A program made the position numbers and the translations under genes. Positions 63,571 through 64,000 of a stretch of 64,000 nt of DNA are shown here, piece after piece. The notes below the pieces were generated by a model. That model searched no databases, was not told the DNA's origin, and saw only the letters and a program-made list of their open reading frames with translations. Position 1 is the stretch's first letter; every line of letters starts with the position of its first letter. The stretch lies in the NCBI GenBank assembly GCA_035771165.1, contig JAWNZC010000013.1:1694501-1758500 (forward strand). Direction: 5' to 3'. The stretch is from Paragorgia papillata (lineage: Eukaryota; Cnidaria; Anthozoa; Scleralcyonacea; Coralliidae).

Positions 63571-64000
63571 CCACCCTAATATATATTAATATTTAACCCA
63601 TGCATGAATAGAATGCAAATGAATCTCTGGTGATTAATTACCTTATACGAAGTACATAAAGTCAATTAAATTAAAATGGTGCTAGTCAATAGAACTGGCC
63701 TCGTTTAACCATCGTATGAATCCACGCCATTCTCATGTTAGATAATCCATGATGCTCTCATATATTTGAACTGAGTTGGACTTTATAGATTTGACATTGT
63801 CTTCATACGTTGAACTTGTGTGATGAATTTGTGATGGGATTTAAGCTAAATAATTACTAATTAGATTTGACTCGACACAAGAGCAACGTCTAAACTGAGC
63901 CTTTACTCTCCAATAGTATTGCTATTTATATTATATTATTTTTTTAACTCTTGATTGTGATTGATGAGAGCTTTGTGAGAAATCTTTATTTCCACTTTTA
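63571..64000. other. Intergenic, no feature recognised
   Basis: AT-rich sequence without a coding, RNA or clear repeat signal to the window end. Confidence 0.5.

Noticed and set aside
62036..64000. Displaced MATH exon of the original TRAF gene downstream of the duplication
   Set aside because: I looked for a MATH-like coding stretch and found only a MITE, a LINE end and a minisatellite.

Overview
The window is animal (metazoan) nuclear DNA. GT-AG introns, 5S-rRNA-derived SINEs, hAT-type transposons, palindromic MITEs, 5'-truncated LINEs and microsatellites all point to a eukaryote, and the proteins (sacsin-like chaperones, a TRAF-type RING/zinc-finger protein) are animal families. A cnidarian such as a coral or sea anemone is my best guess from repeat style and gene content, but the sequence does not prove it. 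All three recognised genes lie on the + strand.

Gene 1 (before nt 1 to 18084) is the 3' part of a giant intronless coding exon for a sacsin-like protein. It holds at least three almost identical tandem units of about 3.1 kb. Each has a sacsin/HSP90-type ATPase fold ([10 protein letters not shown] and [15 protein letters not shown] motifs) plus the downstream sacsin-repeat region. A partly diverged fourth unit, a strongly diverged last unit, a J domain (HPD intact) and a C-terminal HEPN domain follow. One missing base at about 5370 splits an otherwise continuous frame of more than 6,000 codons.

Gene 2 (21655-39931) is a five-exon sacsin-like gene whose splice phases all fit: a canonical first sacsin unit, one last-type unit, then a 60-residue glycine tract where gene 1 has its J domain, then HEPN. 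Two single-base indels interrupt exon 4. Its introns are packed with MITEs, hAT elements, a 5S SINE and minisatellites.

Gene 3 (43032-60276) is the most unusual object. Six small exons plus the start of a seventh encode a complete C3HC4 RING, about five TRAF-type zinc fingers and a coiled coil. At nt 52544, inside exon 7, the frame runs directly into the sacsin-like sequence of gene 1, where a TRAF protein would carry its MATH domain. The open frame ends at 56958 (about 1,786 aa). Beyond it lies a frameshifted remainder with large deletions, an altered J-domain motif (HSD for HPD) and a HEPN frame. The sacsin part and 1.8 kb of 3' flank (60277-62035) are a segmental duplication of gene 1 (to about 19945).

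The rest is non-coding: nested transposons at 22.1-24.5 kb, many MITEs, LINE 3' ends at 40.0-40.5 kb (-) and 62.4-63.1 kb (+), and long simple or minisatellite arrays at 25.1, 27.9, 41.3, 47.5, 49.0, 50.4, 51.4 and 63.2 kb. Together the locus looks like a young sacsin-like gene cluster that evolves by unit amplification, segmental duplication, domain loss and domain fusion.
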